A DNA stretch of 64,000 bases, taken from Mesorhizobium sp. Root157. GTDB lineage: Bacteria; Pseudomonadota; Alphaproteobacteria; Rhizobiales; Rhizobiaceae. The stretch covers positions 64,629 through 128,628 of the forward strand of contig NZ_LMGJ01000037.1 in NCBI RefSeq assembly GCF_001427385.1, read 5' to 3'. Under the pieces are notes generated by a model. The model ran no database searches. It saw nothing but the letters and a program-made list of their open reading frames with translations, and was not told the origin of the DNA. Within the stretch, counting starts at the first letter, position 1. Each line of letters starts with the position of its first letter. Shown here in pieces: positions 44,029-52,760 of the stretch. A program made the translations under genes and the position numbers.

Positions 44029-45228
44029 ATGCCGGGTGAGACGACGATTGCAACCGAAGGCTTTGAGCGACCGGTACTTGGCGAGCCCTATCTGCTGACG
44101 CCGGGACCGCTTACGACCTCCTACGCCGTCAAGCAGGCCATGCTCAGGGACTGGGGTTCGTGGGACGACGAATTCCGCGCCATGACCGCCGAGATGCGCC
44201 GCCGGCTGCTCGCGCTCACCGGCGACAGGAAGGGCGAGTTCGACTGCGTGCCGATCCAAGGCAGCGGCTCGTTCTGCGTCGAGGCGATGCTGGGCTCCTT
44301 TGTGCCGAAAGACGGCAAGATACTGGTCCTGGCCAATGGGGCCTATGGCCTGCGCGCCGCCCAGACGATGCAGTATCTCGGCCGCGCCCACACCCTGATC
44401 GACAAGGGCGACTATCTGCCGCCGCGCGGCGACGAGGTCGCCGCAGCCCTCGATGCGGACCCGGCGATCACCCATGTCATCGCCATCCACTGCGAAACCA
44501 GCTCCGGCATCCTCAATCCGGTCGCCGAGATTTCCGAAGCCGTGTACGCCAGGGGCCGCAAGCTGCTGGTCGATTCGATGAGCGCCTTCGGCGCGATCCC
44601 GCTCGACGTCAACGACATCCGCTACGAGGCGATGGTCTCCTCGGCCAACAAATGCATCGAGGGCGTCCCTGGCTTCGGCTTCGTCATCGCCAGGAAGAGC
44701 GAGCTGGAAGCCGCCAAGGGCCGCAGCCATTCGCTGGCGCTCGATGTCCATGCGCAATGGGCGGCGATGGAAAAGACCGGTCAATGGCGCTTCACCCCGC
44801 CGACACATGTCGTCGCCGCCTTCCTCGAGGCGCTCAAGATCCACGAGGCCGAAGGCGGCGTCCCAGCCCGCGGCGCCCGCTACGCGAAGAACCGCGACGT
44901 CGTGGTTGCTGGAATGCGCGAACTCGGTTTCGAGACGCTGCTCTCCGACCGCTGGCTGTCGCCGATCATCGTCACCTTCTTTTGCCCGGCGCACGAAAAC
45001 TTCGCCTTCAACCGCTTCTATGAACTGATGAAGGACAAGGGTTTCATCATCTATCCTGGCAAGCTGACCATCGTGGACTCCTTCCGCGTCGGCTGCATCG
45101 GCCGCATGGACGAACATGTCATGCGCCGCGTCGTCGATGCCGCTGCCGCCTCGCTCGCCGAAATGAACGTGCCCGATGCATCACCGCCTCGCCACGCGCT
45201 CGACGAGCGCGCCAAGCTTGCTGCCTGA
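44029..45228 (+). CDS. phnW: 2-aminoethylphosphonate:pyruvate aminotransferase
   Basis: A 399-residue PLP enzyme (class V) that converts AEP and pyruvate to phosphonoacetaldehyde and alanine. Diagnostic stretches are YLLTPGPLTTSYAVKQAM near the N-terminus, IQGSGSFCVEAMLGS, HCETSSGILNPV and VDSMSAFGAIPLD. The PLP lysine is Lys208 in SSANKCIEGVPGFGFV. The C-terminus carries an extra stretch of about 20 residues beyond the usual end. GGAGA lies seven bases before the ATG. It begins the pathway block phnW-phnA-phnY. Confidence 0.95.
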   Translation: MPGETTIATEGFERPVLGEPYLLTPGPLTTSYAVKQAMLRDWGSWDDEFRAMTAEMRRRLLALTGDRKGEFDCVPIQGSGSFCVEAMLGSFVPKDGKILVLANGAYGLRAAQTMQYLGRAHTLIDKGDYLPPRGDEVAAALDADPAITHVIAIHCETSSGILNPVAEISEAVYARGRKLLVDSMSAFGAIPLDVNDIRYEAMVSSANKCIEGVPGFGFVIARKSELEAAKGRSHSLALDVHAQWAAMEKTGQWRFTPPTHVVAAFLEALKIHEAEGGVPARGARYAKNRDVVVAGMRELGFETLLSDRWLSPIIVTFFCPAHENFAFNRFYELMKDKGFIIYPGKLTIVDSFRVGCIGRMDEHVMRRVVDAAAASLAEMNVPDASPPRHALDERAKLAA

Positions 45229-45259
45229 ATTTCTCTCGAACACCAGGAAAGCCCCTGCG

Positions 45260-46519
45260 ATGAACCAGATGTCCCCCGTCAGCGTCGACGCGAATGGCCG
45301 CACCTATGCTTGGCCGCGCGTTCCGGCGATTGCAATCTGCCTTGACGGTTGCGAGCCCGCCTATCTGGATGAAGCGATCAAGGCCGGGCTGATGCCGGCG
45401 CTTGAGAAGATCAAGGCCAAGGGCACGGTGCGCACGGCGCATTCGGTGATCCCGAGCTTCACCAATCCCAACAACATGTCGATCGCCACTGGTCGGCCGC
45501 CGGCGGTGCACGGCATTTGCGGCAACTACCTCTACAATCCGGAGACGGGTGAAGAGGTGATGATGAACGATCCCAAGTTCCTGCGCGTGCCGACCGTGTT
45601 CAAGGCCTTCTACGATGCCGGCGCCAAGGTGGCGATCGTCACCGCCAAGGACAAGCTGCGCGCCCTGCTCGGCAAGGACCTCGGCTTCAGCGATAGCCGC
45701 GCCATCTGCTTCTCTTCCGAAAAGTCATCCTCGACGACGAAGACCGAGCACGGCATCGACAATGCCTCGGCTTGGCTGGGCCGGCCGGTGCCGGAGGTTT
45801 ATTCGGCGGAATTGTCCGAGTTCGTCTTCGCCGCCGGCGTCAAGCTGCTGAAGGAGTTCCGGCCCGACGTGATGTATCTCACCACGACCGACTATGTTCA
45901 GCACAAATACGCGCCGGGCGTGCCCCAGGCCAACGCCTTCTACGAGATGTTCGACAAGTATCTGGCCGAACTCGACGCGCTGGGTGCGGCCATCGTCGTC
46001 ACCGCCGACCATGGCATGAAGCCGAAGCATCACGCCGATGGCTCGCCGAATGTCGTCTACGTCCAGGACCTGATGGATGAGTGGCTGGGCAAGGACGCCG
46101 CGCGCGTCATCCTGCCGATCACCGATCCTTATGTCGTCCACCACGGCGCGCTGGGTTCCTTCGCCACCGCCTACTTGCCCAAGGGCGCGGATCGCGAAGG
46201 CATCATGGCCAAGCTGCGCAAGATCGAAGGCATCACGCTGGTGCTTGGCCGCGAGGAAGGCTGCACCCGCTTCGAGCTGCCTCAGGACCGCATCGGCGAC
46301 ATCGTCATGATCTCGGGCGAGAACAAGACCATCGGCACCAGCGAGCACCGCCACGACCTTGCCGCGCTGAACGAGCCGCTGCGCTCGCATGGCGGCCTGA
46401 CCGAGCAGGTGGTGCCGTTCATCACCAACCGCAAGCTGCCGGACCAGCCGGGCGCGCCCGAACTTCGCAACTTCGACGCCTTCTATTACGCGGTCATGGC
46501 GGCGGCGCAGCCGAGCTAG
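45260..46519 (+). CDS. phnA: Phosphonoacetate hydrolase
   Basis: A 419-residue zinc enzyme of the alkaline-phosphatase superfamily, cleaving phosphonoacetate to acetate and phosphate. Metal and nucleophile residues are in their known places: Asp29 (CLDGCEP), Thr68 (PSFTNPNN), Asp and His in TTTDYVQHKYA, Asp-His in VVTADHGMKPKHH and the late His in RSHGGLTEQ. The start ATG at 45260 with an AGGAAAG site is 31 bases after phnW, so both are co-transcribed. This is the unusual PhnWAY route, not PhnX phosphonatase. Confidence 0.95.
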   Translation: MNQMSPVSVDANGRTYAWPRVPAIAICLDGCEPAYLDEAIKAGLMPALEKIKAKGTVRTAHSVIPSFTNPNNMSIATGRPPAVHGICGNYLYNPETGEEVMMNDPKFLRVPTVFKAFYDAGAKVAIVTAKDKLRALLGKDLGFSDSRAICFSSEKSSSTTKTEHGIDNASAWLGRPVPEVYSAELSEFVFAAGVKLLKEFRPDVMYLTTTDYVQHKYAPGVPQANAFYEMFDKYLAELDALGAAIVVTADHGMKPKHHADGSPNVVYVQDLMDEWLGKDAARVILPITDPYVVHHGALGSFATAYLPKGADREGIMAKLRKIEGITLVLGREEGCTRFELPQDRIGDIVMISGENKTIGTSEHRHDLAALNEPLRSHGGLTEQVVPFITNRKLPDQPGAPELRNFDAFYYAVMAAAQPS

Positions 46520-46529
46520 GCGTTTTTTC

Positions 46530-46644
46530 ACCCTCCCCCATGCGGGGAGGGTCGCGAACGAAGTGAGCGGGGTGGGGGTGCCTGGCTCGCTTTTCCTAAC
46601 CCACCCCGGCGCTTGCACGCCGACCCTTCCCGCATGAGAAGGGT
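46530..46644. repeat. Dispersed hairpin repeat between phnA and phnY
   Basis: The element begins with ACCCTCCCC-CATGC-GGGGAGGGT (perfect 9-bp stem) and ends with ACCCTTC...GAAGGGT, separated by a low-complexity GGGGTGGGGG stretch. A related element with CTCTCCC/GGGGAGAG lies at 61544-61684. It resembles the small MITE-like repeats common in rhizobial intergenic DNA. Sitting inside the phn operon, it may act as an attenuator or processing site. Confidence 0.6.
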
Positions 46645-46656
46645 AAAGGAGCTACA

Positions 46657-48114
46657 ATGACCAAGGCTGAAACCTCGATAAAAGTACGGCACGAGCCGAT
46701 GCGCATCGCCGGCCGCAAGGTCGATGCCGAGGGCCTCGTCGAGGTGCGCTATCCGTGGAACGACACTGTCGTCGGCACGGTGCCGGCGGGCGGGGCCGAT
46801 CATGCGCGTGAGGCCTTCGAGATCGCGGCCAACTACAAGCCGAAACTGACGCGCTACGAGCGCCAGAAGATCCTGCTTCGAACGGCCGAACTGCTCAACG
46901 CCCGCAAGGAGGAGATTTCCGATCTGGTGACGCTGGAACTCGGCATCTCCAAGCAGGATTCGCTCTACGAGGTCGGCCGCGCCTTTGATGTCTTCACGCT
47001 GACCGGCCAGATGTGCATCGTCGATGACGGCGAGATATTCTCCTGTGATCTCACCCCGCATGGCAAGCAGCGCAAGATCTTCACCACGCGCGAGCCGCTG
47101 AAGGCGATCTCTGCGATCACGCCGTTCAACCATCCGCTCAACATGGTCTCGCACAAGGTCGCCCCGGCGATCGCTACCAACAACTGCATCGTGGTCAAGC
47201 CGACCGAACTGACGCCGATGACGGCGCTGGTGCTGGCCGACATCCTCTACGAGGCCGGCCTGCCGCCGGAAATGCTTTCGGTCGTCACCGGTTGGCCGAA
47301 GGACATCGGCGACGAGATGATCACCAATCCGAACATCGACCTGATCACCTTCACCGGCGGCGTGCCGGTCGGCAAGCTGATTGCCTCGAAAGCCGGCTAC
47401 AAGCGCCAGGTGTTGGAGCTTGGCGGCAACGATCCGCTGATCATCTTGAACGACCTCTCCGACGACGATCTGGCCCGTGCCGCCGATCTGGCCGTCGCCG
47501 GCGCCACCAAGAACTCCGGCCAGCGCTGCACCGCCGTCAAGCGCATCCTCGTTCAGGAGAAGGTCGCCGACCGTTTTGTCCCGATGGTGCTGGAACGTGC
47601 AAAGGCCATCAAGTTCGGCGATCCACGCGATCCGGCCACCCAACTCGGCACCGTCGTCCACGAAAAGGCGGCGGCGCTGTTTGAAAAGCGCGTCTACATG
47701 GCCGCCGAACAAGGGGCCGAGGTCCTCTACGATCCCGGCCGCAAGAGCGCGCTGCTGCCGCCCATCGTCGTCGACCGCGTGCCGCATGGCTCCGAACTGG
47801 TCATGGAGGAAACCTTCGGCCCGATCGTGCCGATCATCCGCGCGCCTGACGACGACGACGCGCTGATCGCGCTCTCCAATTCCACCGCCTTCGGTCTCTC
47901 GTCGGGCGTCTGCACCAACGACTTCCGCCGCATGCACAAATACATCGCCGGCTTGCAGGTCGGCACCGTCAATATCTGGGAAGTCCCCGGCTACCGCATC
48001 GAGATGAGCCCCTTCGGCGGCATCAAGGATAGCGGCAACGGCTACAAGGAAGGCGTTATCGAAGCGATGAAGTCTTACACCAACGTCAAGACCTTCTCCC
48101 TGCCATGGGGGTAA
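46657..48114 (+). CDS. phnY: Phosphonoacetaldehyde dehydrogenase
   Basis: A 485-residue ALDH-family enzyme that oxidises phosphonoacetaldehyde to phosphonoacetate with NAD. Motifs: [19 protein letters not shown] (cofactor), [26 protein letters not shown] with the general-base Glu, and [10 protein letters not shown] with catalytic Cys291. The Arg-rich segment near the active site suits a phosphonate substrate. AAAGGAG precedes the ATG. It is 137 bases after phnA across a hairpin repeat and 30 bases before the FAD oxidase. Confidence 0.94.
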   Translation: MTKAETSIKVRHEPMRIAGRKVDAEGLVEVRYPWNDTVVGTVPAGGADHAREAFEIAANYKPKLTRYERQKILLRTAELLNARKEEISDLVTLELGISKQDSLYEVGRAFDVFTLTGQMCIVDDGEIFSCDLTPHGKQRKIFTTREPLKAISAITPFNHPLNMVSHKVAPAIATNNCIVVKPTELTPMTALVLADILYEAGLPPEMLSVVTGWPKDIGDEMITNPNIDLITFTGGVPVGKLIASKAGYKRQVLELGGNDPLIILNDLSDDDLARAADLAVAGATKNSGQRCTAVKRILVQEKVADRFVPMVLERAKAIKFGDPRDPATQLGTVVHEKAAALFEKRVYMAAEQGAEVLYDPGRKSALLPPIVVDRVPHGSELVMEETFGPIVPIIRAPDDDDALIALSNSTAFGLSSGVCTNDFRRMHKYIAGLQVGTVNIWEVPGYRIEMSPFGGIKDSGNGYKEGVIEAMKSYTNVKTFSLPWG

Positions 48115-48144
48115 AGCGCAGCCGTGAGCAGGGGAGATTGATCG

Positions 48145-49260
48145 ATGACGTTTGACCTGGCGGTCGTCGGAGCGGGAATTGTCGGCTTGGCGCATGCGCT
48201 GGCGGCGGCGCGGCGCGGCTTGCGCGTTGTCGTCATCGATCGCGACGCGCAAGCCAACGGAGCCTCCATCCGCAATTTCGGCCTGGTGGTGGTGTCCGGT
48301 CAGGAGCCGGGGGCCTCGCTGCGGCGTGCGCAGCGCTCCCGCGAAATATGGCTCGAAATGGCGCCGCAAGCCGGCATCGGGGTCATCCAGCAAGGCATGT
48401 TGGTCGCGGCCCAGCGCCCCGAAGCGCTTTCGCTGCTGGAAGCCTTCCAGCAAACCGGGCAGGGGCAAATGTGCCAGCTTTTGACCCGGAACCAAGTAGC
48501 CAGCCATCAGCCGGAACTCGACGCCTCGAAAATCGCGGGCGGCCTGCACAGCCCTTTCGAGCTTCGCATCGAATCGCGCGAAGCCATCCCCCGGCTGGCT
48601 TCCTTCCTTGCCGGGCATCATCATGTGGAATTCCGGCGCGGCGTCACGGTCCTGTCGGTCGCGCCGCCGGCCGTCGAGACCAGTCACGGAACCATCAAGG
48701 CGGATAAGGTGGCGGTTTGCCCCGGCGACGACTTTGCTACACTCTATCCGGACAGAATCGGCAGGCATGGCGTCCGCCGCTGCAAGTTGCAGATGCTGAG
48801 ATTGGCAAATCCCGGCTTCGCCTTGCGTTCGGCGCTCGTCTCCGATCTCAGCCTGATCCGCTACGAGGGGTATGCCCAATTGCCGGAAGCTGCGATCTTG
48901 CGGGGCAGGTTGCGAAATGAATGTCCGCGCACCATCGAAAACGGTGTCCACCTGATCGTCGTGCAGAGCGCCGACGGTTCGCTTGTGGTCGGCGATTCCC
49001 ACCATTACGCGGAGACGCCGGATCCCTTCGCCTCGGAGGAAGTCGACGGCCTCATCCTCGATGAACTGGCGACGTTGTTGGGCGGCGCTCTGCCGGCCGT
49101 GCAGGCCAGGTGGACAGGCACCTACGCATCCGCATCCGACAAGCCCGCCTTCACCGATGCGCCGCAAGACAATGTCCGTCTCGTCATGATCACAAGCGGG
49201 ACCGGCGCCAGTACCGGATTTGCCATCGGCGAGGAAACCATCGCCGATCTGTTCGGGTAG
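48145..49260 (+). CDS. FAD-dependent oxidoreductase of phosphonate clusters (TIGR03364-type)
   Basis: A 371-residue DAO-fold flavoprotein with FAD motif VVGAGIVGLAHALAAARRG at residues 7-25, ASIRNFGLVVVSGQ and the C-terminal TSGTGASTGFAIGEET. It matches the family repeatedly found beside phnW/phnX genes. Members have been proposed to oxidise AEP or its N-methyl derivatives to phosphonoacetaldehyde, so it may widen the substrate range or bypass PhnW. This specific reaction is inferred. GGGGAGAT precedes the ATG, and a DMT transporter follows immediately. Confidence 0.87.
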   Translation: MTFDLAVVGAGIVGLAHALAAARRGLRVVVIDRDAQANGASIRNFGLVVVSGQEPGASLRRAQRSREIWLEMAPQAGIGVIQQGMLVAAQRPEALSLLEAFQQTGQGQMCQLLTRNQVASHQPELDASKIAGGLHSPFELRIESREAIPRLASFLAGHHHVEFRRGVTVLSVAPPAVETSHGTIKADKVAVCPGDDFATLYPDRIGRHGVRRCKLQMLRLANPGFALRSALVSDLSLIRYEGYAQLPEAAILRGRLRNECPRTIENGVHLIVVQSADGSLVVGDSHHYAETPDPFASEEVDGLILDELATLLGGALPAVQARWTGTYASASDKPAFTDAPQDNVRLVMITSGTGASTGFAIGEETIADLFG

Positions 49261-49267
49261 GGAAAGA

Positions 49268-50107
49268 TTGTCCGCAACAGCGCTTTCGATCGTTCTCTTC
49301 GCCGCCTTCCTGCATGCGAGCTGGAATGCCGTGGTCAAGGCCGCACCCGACCGCGCCCTGACGCTGGCGGCGGTATCGGGCATGCACGCTCTGGCGGGCG
49401 TCGTGCTGATCTCGATTTCTGATCCGCCTCAAATGGCGAGCTGGCCTTCGATCGCCACGTCGACGATCATCCACTACGGCTATTATGCGCTGCTGTTCCA
49501 CGCCTACCGGCTGGGGGACCTCGGCCAAGTCTATCCGATCTCGCGCGGCATGGCGCCGGCCTTGGTCGCCCTCGGCACGTTTCTCCTGATCGGCGAAAAA
49601 CTGACCTCCCTGGGCTGGACCGGCCTTGGCCTCGTCACTTTCGGCATCGGGCTGCTCGCCCTGCAACGAGGCGCGGTCGATGCCGACAGGAAGGCCATCG
49701 GCGTGGCTGCCCTGCTTGGCGCAAGCATCGCTGCCTATTCGGTTGCCGATGGCATCGGCGTGCGGTTCTCGGAAAGCCCGACCGGCTACATGGGTTGGCT
49801 TTTCCTTCTGGAATCGCCGGTGACGCTTGCCATCCTGTGGAGCCGCAAAAGAGCCGGGGTAGCCTTCAGCTGGCATATCTTCGGCATCGGCCTGATCGGC
49901 GGCCTGTTCGCCGTCACCGCCTATGGACTGGTGCTGTATGCCAAGACCATCGCGCCGATCGGCGCCGTCTCGGCGGTCAGGGAATCGAGCGTCATCATCG
50001 CCGCCCTGATCGGCACATTGTTGTTTCATGAAAGGCCATGGAAGGGGCGCATCCTGGCAGCGACCGTGGTTGCCGGCGGCGTCCTTCTGCTTGCCGTTTC
50101 CGACTAA
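49268..50107 (+). CDS. DMT/EamA-family transporter of phosphonate clusters
   Basis: A membrane protein of about 279 residues with ten hydrophobic segments in two EamA halves (IVLFAAFLHASWNAVVKAAP; GQVYPISRGMAPALVALGTF; GAVSAVRESSVIIAALIGT). It resembles the DUF6-type protein found with phosphonate genes (TIGR03340). The likely start is a TTG at 49268 just after AGGGA; an in-frame ATG at 49220 would overlap the oxidase gene by 41 bases. It may move an AEP-related amine or a product. Its TAA stop forms the first base of a dispersed repeat. Confidence 0.85.
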   Translation: MSATALSIVLFAAFLHASWNAVVKAAPDRALTLAAVSGMHALAGVVLISISDPPQMASWPSIATSTIIHYGYYALLFHAYRLGDLGQVYPISRGMAPALVALGTFLLIGEKLTSLGWTGLGLVTFGIGLLALQRGAVDADRKAIGVAALLGASIAAYSVADGIGVRFSESPTGYMGWLFLLESPVTLAILWSRKRAGVAFSWHIFGIGLIGGLFAVTAYGLVLYAKTIAPIGAVSAVRESSVIIAALIGTLLFHERPWKGRILAATVVAGGVLLLAVSD

Positions 50108-50208
50108 TGCATATCGCCCGAAAGTGGGAACCGGTTTCGGGATAACGACATGCATAAAAACAAACGCTTAGAGCGCGCCGGCGTATCTGAAAGATCGCGA
50201 CGCGCTCT
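50107..50208 (+). repeat. Dispersed two-hairpin repeat, copy C
   Basis: The fullest copy. An ATGCATATCG box and a CGACATGCAT box enclose CCCGAAA/TTTCGGG (50117-50140 region), followed by an AGAGCGCG/CGCGCTCT hairpin (50170-50207). It begins at the last base of the DMT transporter TAA stop. Confidence 0.88.
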
Positions 50209-50302
50209 ATGCATGTCGCCCGAAAGTGGGAACTGGTTTCGGGATAACGACATGCATAAATCAAAGTACAGCCCAACCAATTAGAAAGATCGCTACACGC
50301 TT
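50209..50302 (+). repeat. Dispersed two-hairpin repeat, copy D, decayed second half
   Basis: A tandem second unit directly following copy C. Its first hairpin is intact (ATGCATGTCG...CGACATGCAT), but the second half is degenerate, keeping only AGAAAGATCGC and ACGC. The tandem arrangement suggests duplication. The remaining gap to 50529 holds the promoter of the ABC genes and shows no gene. Confidence 0.82.
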
Positions 50303-50529
50303 TGGCTCAGGATTGGCGCGTCAAATCGGCCTTCGCTGCAATGTGACGGGGCGGTTACAAATATCGCCCTGACCTATGATCCTATCAATTAAATAGATTT
50401 TACTTATCGACGGCTCTTCGCCACGATCTCCGCAAGGACGACATCGACCGGCACCACGACCGGAAAAATGCCTGAGAGCACGAGCGTCCCGATGCACCAT
50501 ATTTGTGTCAAACCATGGGGAACTCGATC

Positions 50530-51552
50530 ATGAAGACATCTGCATCTCTGGTCATCGCTGCCTTTGTGGCGGGCCTGACCACCTCGGTAGCCTTCGCCGA
50601 GACCGAGCTTACCGTCTACACCGCCGTCGAAGCCGTCGACCTCGACCGCTACAAGGCCGAATTCGAGAAAGCCCATCCGGATATCAAGATCAACTGGGTG
50701 CGCGACTCCACCGGCATCATGACCGCCAAGCTGCTCGCCGAGAAGGACAATCCGCAAGCCGATGTCGTCTGGGGCGTGGCTGCCACGTCGCTGCTGCTCC
50801 TGAAGGCCGAAGGCATGCTCGAGCCGTACGCGCCGGTGGGCGTGGAGAAGCTAGACCCGCGCTTCGTCGATTCGTCGACGCCACCGACCTGGACCGGCAT
50901 GGATGCCTATGTCGCGGCCATCTGCTTCAACACCGTCGAAGCTGAAAAGCTCGGCATTCCGGCTCCCAAGAGCTGGAAGGACCTGACCAAGCCCGAATAC
51001 AAGGGCCATGTCGTGATGCCGAACCCGAATTCGTCCGGCACCGGCTTCCTCGACGTTTCCGCCTGGCTGCAGATATTCGGTGAGAAGGACGCCTGGGACT
51101 TCATGGACGGGCTGCACCAGAACATCGCCTCCTACACCCATTCCGGCTCCAAGCCATGCAAGATGGCGGGCGCTGGCGAAACCGTCGTCGGCGTATCGTT
51201 CGAGTTTCCGGGTGCCAAGGCAAAGAGCGCCGGCGCGCCGATCGACATCATTTTCCCCGAGGAAGGTTCTGGCTGGGAGGCTGAGGCCACGGCCATCATA
51301 GCCGGAACGGCCAAGCTGAAAGCCGCCAAGACGCTGGTCGACTTCTCGGTCTCGAAGGAAGCCAACCAGATGTACAATGTCGGCTATTCGGTGGTTGCCT
51401 ATCCGGGATTGGCCCAGCCGGTGGAGAACCTGCCGCCCAACGTCGCGGAATTCATGATCAAGAACGACTTCGAGTGGGCTGCCAACAATCGCAAGGCGAT
51501 CCTGGCGGAATGGGCCAAGCGCTACGACGCCAAGTCCGAACCGAAAACCTGA
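50530..51552 (+). CDS. phnS2: 2-aminoethylphosphonate ABC transporter, substrate-binding protein
   Basis: A 340-residue periplasmic protein of the iron/AEP-binding class. The signal peptide is residues 1-23 (SLVIAAFVAGLTTSVAFA). TELTVYTAVEAVDLDRYKAEF, the ligand region LLAEKDNPQADVVWGVAATS and the NPNSSGTGFLDVSAWLQ segment follow. It resembles TIGR03261-type AEP receptors rather than PhnD. The ATG at 50530 has GGGGAA about ten bases upstream. It begins the importer operon with ATPase and fused permease, so it should deliver AEP to the pathway. Confidence 0.92.
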   Translation: MKTSASLVIAAFVAGLTTSVAFAETELTVYTAVEAVDLDRYKAEFEKAHPDIKINWVRDSTGIMTAKLLAEKDNPQADVVWGVAATSLLLLKAEGMLEPYAPVGVEKLDPRFVDSSTPPTWTGMDAYVAAICFNTVEAEKLGIPAPKSWKDLTKPEYKGHVVMPNPNSSGTGFLDVSAWLQIFGEKDAWDFMDGLHQNIASYTHSGSKPCKMAGAGETVVGVSFEFPGAKAKSAGAPIDIIFPEEGSGWEAEATAIIAGTAKLKAAKTLVDFSVSKEANQMYNVGYSVVAYPGLAQPVENLPPNVAEFMIKNDFEWAANNRKAILAEWAKRYDAKSEPKT

Positions 51553-51667
51553 TCAAGTCCTCGTCGGGCGCCGCTTTGTTCATTCCGGTGGTCGTAGCGC
51601 TGGCAATTCTTGCCACCTTTGCCGGGACGGAATAGGATTTGCACCCGAAGCCGGGAACGCAACTGCG

Positions 51668-52759
51668 GTGAAGCCGACCTTTCTCAAGATCGAGAATATC
51701 TGGAAGACGTTCGGCGAATTCGTTGCACTCAGGGGCGTTTCCCTGGAGATCAGGGAAGGCGAGTTCGTCTGCTTCCTCGGCCCTTCGGGTTGCGGCAAGA
51801 CGACCTTGCTGCGTGCCATCGCCGGCCTCGACCTGCAAACGCGCGGAACCATCCATCAGGCAGGCAAGGACATCTCGACCCTGCCGCCGTCGAAGCGCGA
51901 CTACGGCATCGTCTTCCAGTCCTACGCGCTGTTCCCGAACCTGACGATCGAGAAGAACATCGCCTTCGGGCTCGAAAACACCCGGCGCCCCAAGGCCGAA
52001 ATCGCCGCCCGCGTCGCCGAATTGCTCGATCTGGTCGGGCTTTCCGCCCAGGCCAAAAAGTACCCCGCCCAGCTTTCCGGGGGCCAGCAGCAGCGCATCG
52101 CGCTTGCCCGCGCCATGGCGGTGTCGCCGGGCCTCTTGTTGCTGGACGAGCCGCTCTCCGCGCTCGACGCCAAGGTGCGCGTCCATCTGCGCCACGAGAT
52201 CAAGGAACTGCAGCGCAAGCTCGGCGTCACGACCATCATGGTCACCCACGACCAGGAAGAAGCGCTGTCGATGGCCGACCGCATCGTCGTCATGAACCAT
52301 GGCGTCATCGAGCAGGTCGGCACGCCGACCGAGATCTACCGCCAGCCCGCGACCCTTTTCGTCGCCGACTTCATAGGGGAAACCAACCGGTTTCCGGGCA
52401 GCGTCCGCGCCGACGGCAAGGTGGCCATGGCTGGCACCGAACTCTTGTGCGCGCCGCATGAACTCGGCGCAGGCGCGGAGGTCACCGCCGTGATCCGTCC
52501 CGTCGATATCATCCCCCACAGCCTCGACAGCGCCGAAACGGTCAAGACGCCGGAAAATCTTGCCGACGTGACCGTCGAGGCGATGGAGTTCCTCGGCGCG
52601 TTCTGGCGCACGCGGCTTTCCTCGCCACGCTTCGAAGATCGCGTCTTCGTCGCCGACTTTTCGATCAATGCGGTGCGCCGCCTGGACATTGCGGTGGGCG
52701 GCCGCATGCGCGTGGAACTGCCGCGCGAGCGTTTGATCGTCTTTGCCAGGGACGCCTGA
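51668..52759 (+). CDS. phnT2: 2-aminoethylphosphonate ABC transporter, ATP-binding protein
   Basis: A 363-residue ABC ATPase: Walker A GPSGCGKTTLLRAIAGL, Q-loop FQSYALFPN, signature LSGGQQQRIALARAMA, Walker B LLLLDEPLSALD, H-loop VTHDQEEAL, and a C-terminal TOBE-like domain (about 245-360). It is of the CysA/PotA/FbpC type, fitting TIGR03265. It starts with a GTG at 51668; no ATG in frame precedes the family start. It energises the permease that follows one base later. Confidence 0.92.
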   Translation: MKPTFLKIENIWKTFGEFVALRGVSLEIREGEFVCFLGPSGCGKTTLLRAIAGLDLQTRGTIHQAGKDISTLPPSKRDYGIVFQSYALFPNLTIEKNIAFGLENTRRPKAEIAARVAELLDLVGLSAQAKKYPAQLSGGQQQRIALARAMAVSPGLLLLDEPLSALDAKVRVHLRHEIKELQRKLGVTTIMVTHDQEEALSMADRIVVMNHGVIEQVGTPTEIYRQPATLFVADFIGETNRFPGSVRADGKVAMAGTELLCAPHELGAGAEVTAVIRPVDIIPHSLDSAETVKTPENLADVTVEAMEFLGAFWRTRLSSPRFEDRVFVADFSINAVRRLDIAVGGRMRVELPRERLIVFARDA

Positions 52760-52760
52760 G

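Noticed and set aside
46528..49383. Minus-strand open frame of 951 codons opposite phnY and the FAD oxidase
   Set aside because: Its sequence is a low-complexity Arg/Asp/His-rich antisense product of GC-rich coding DNA, and the plus strand carries clear enzymes.
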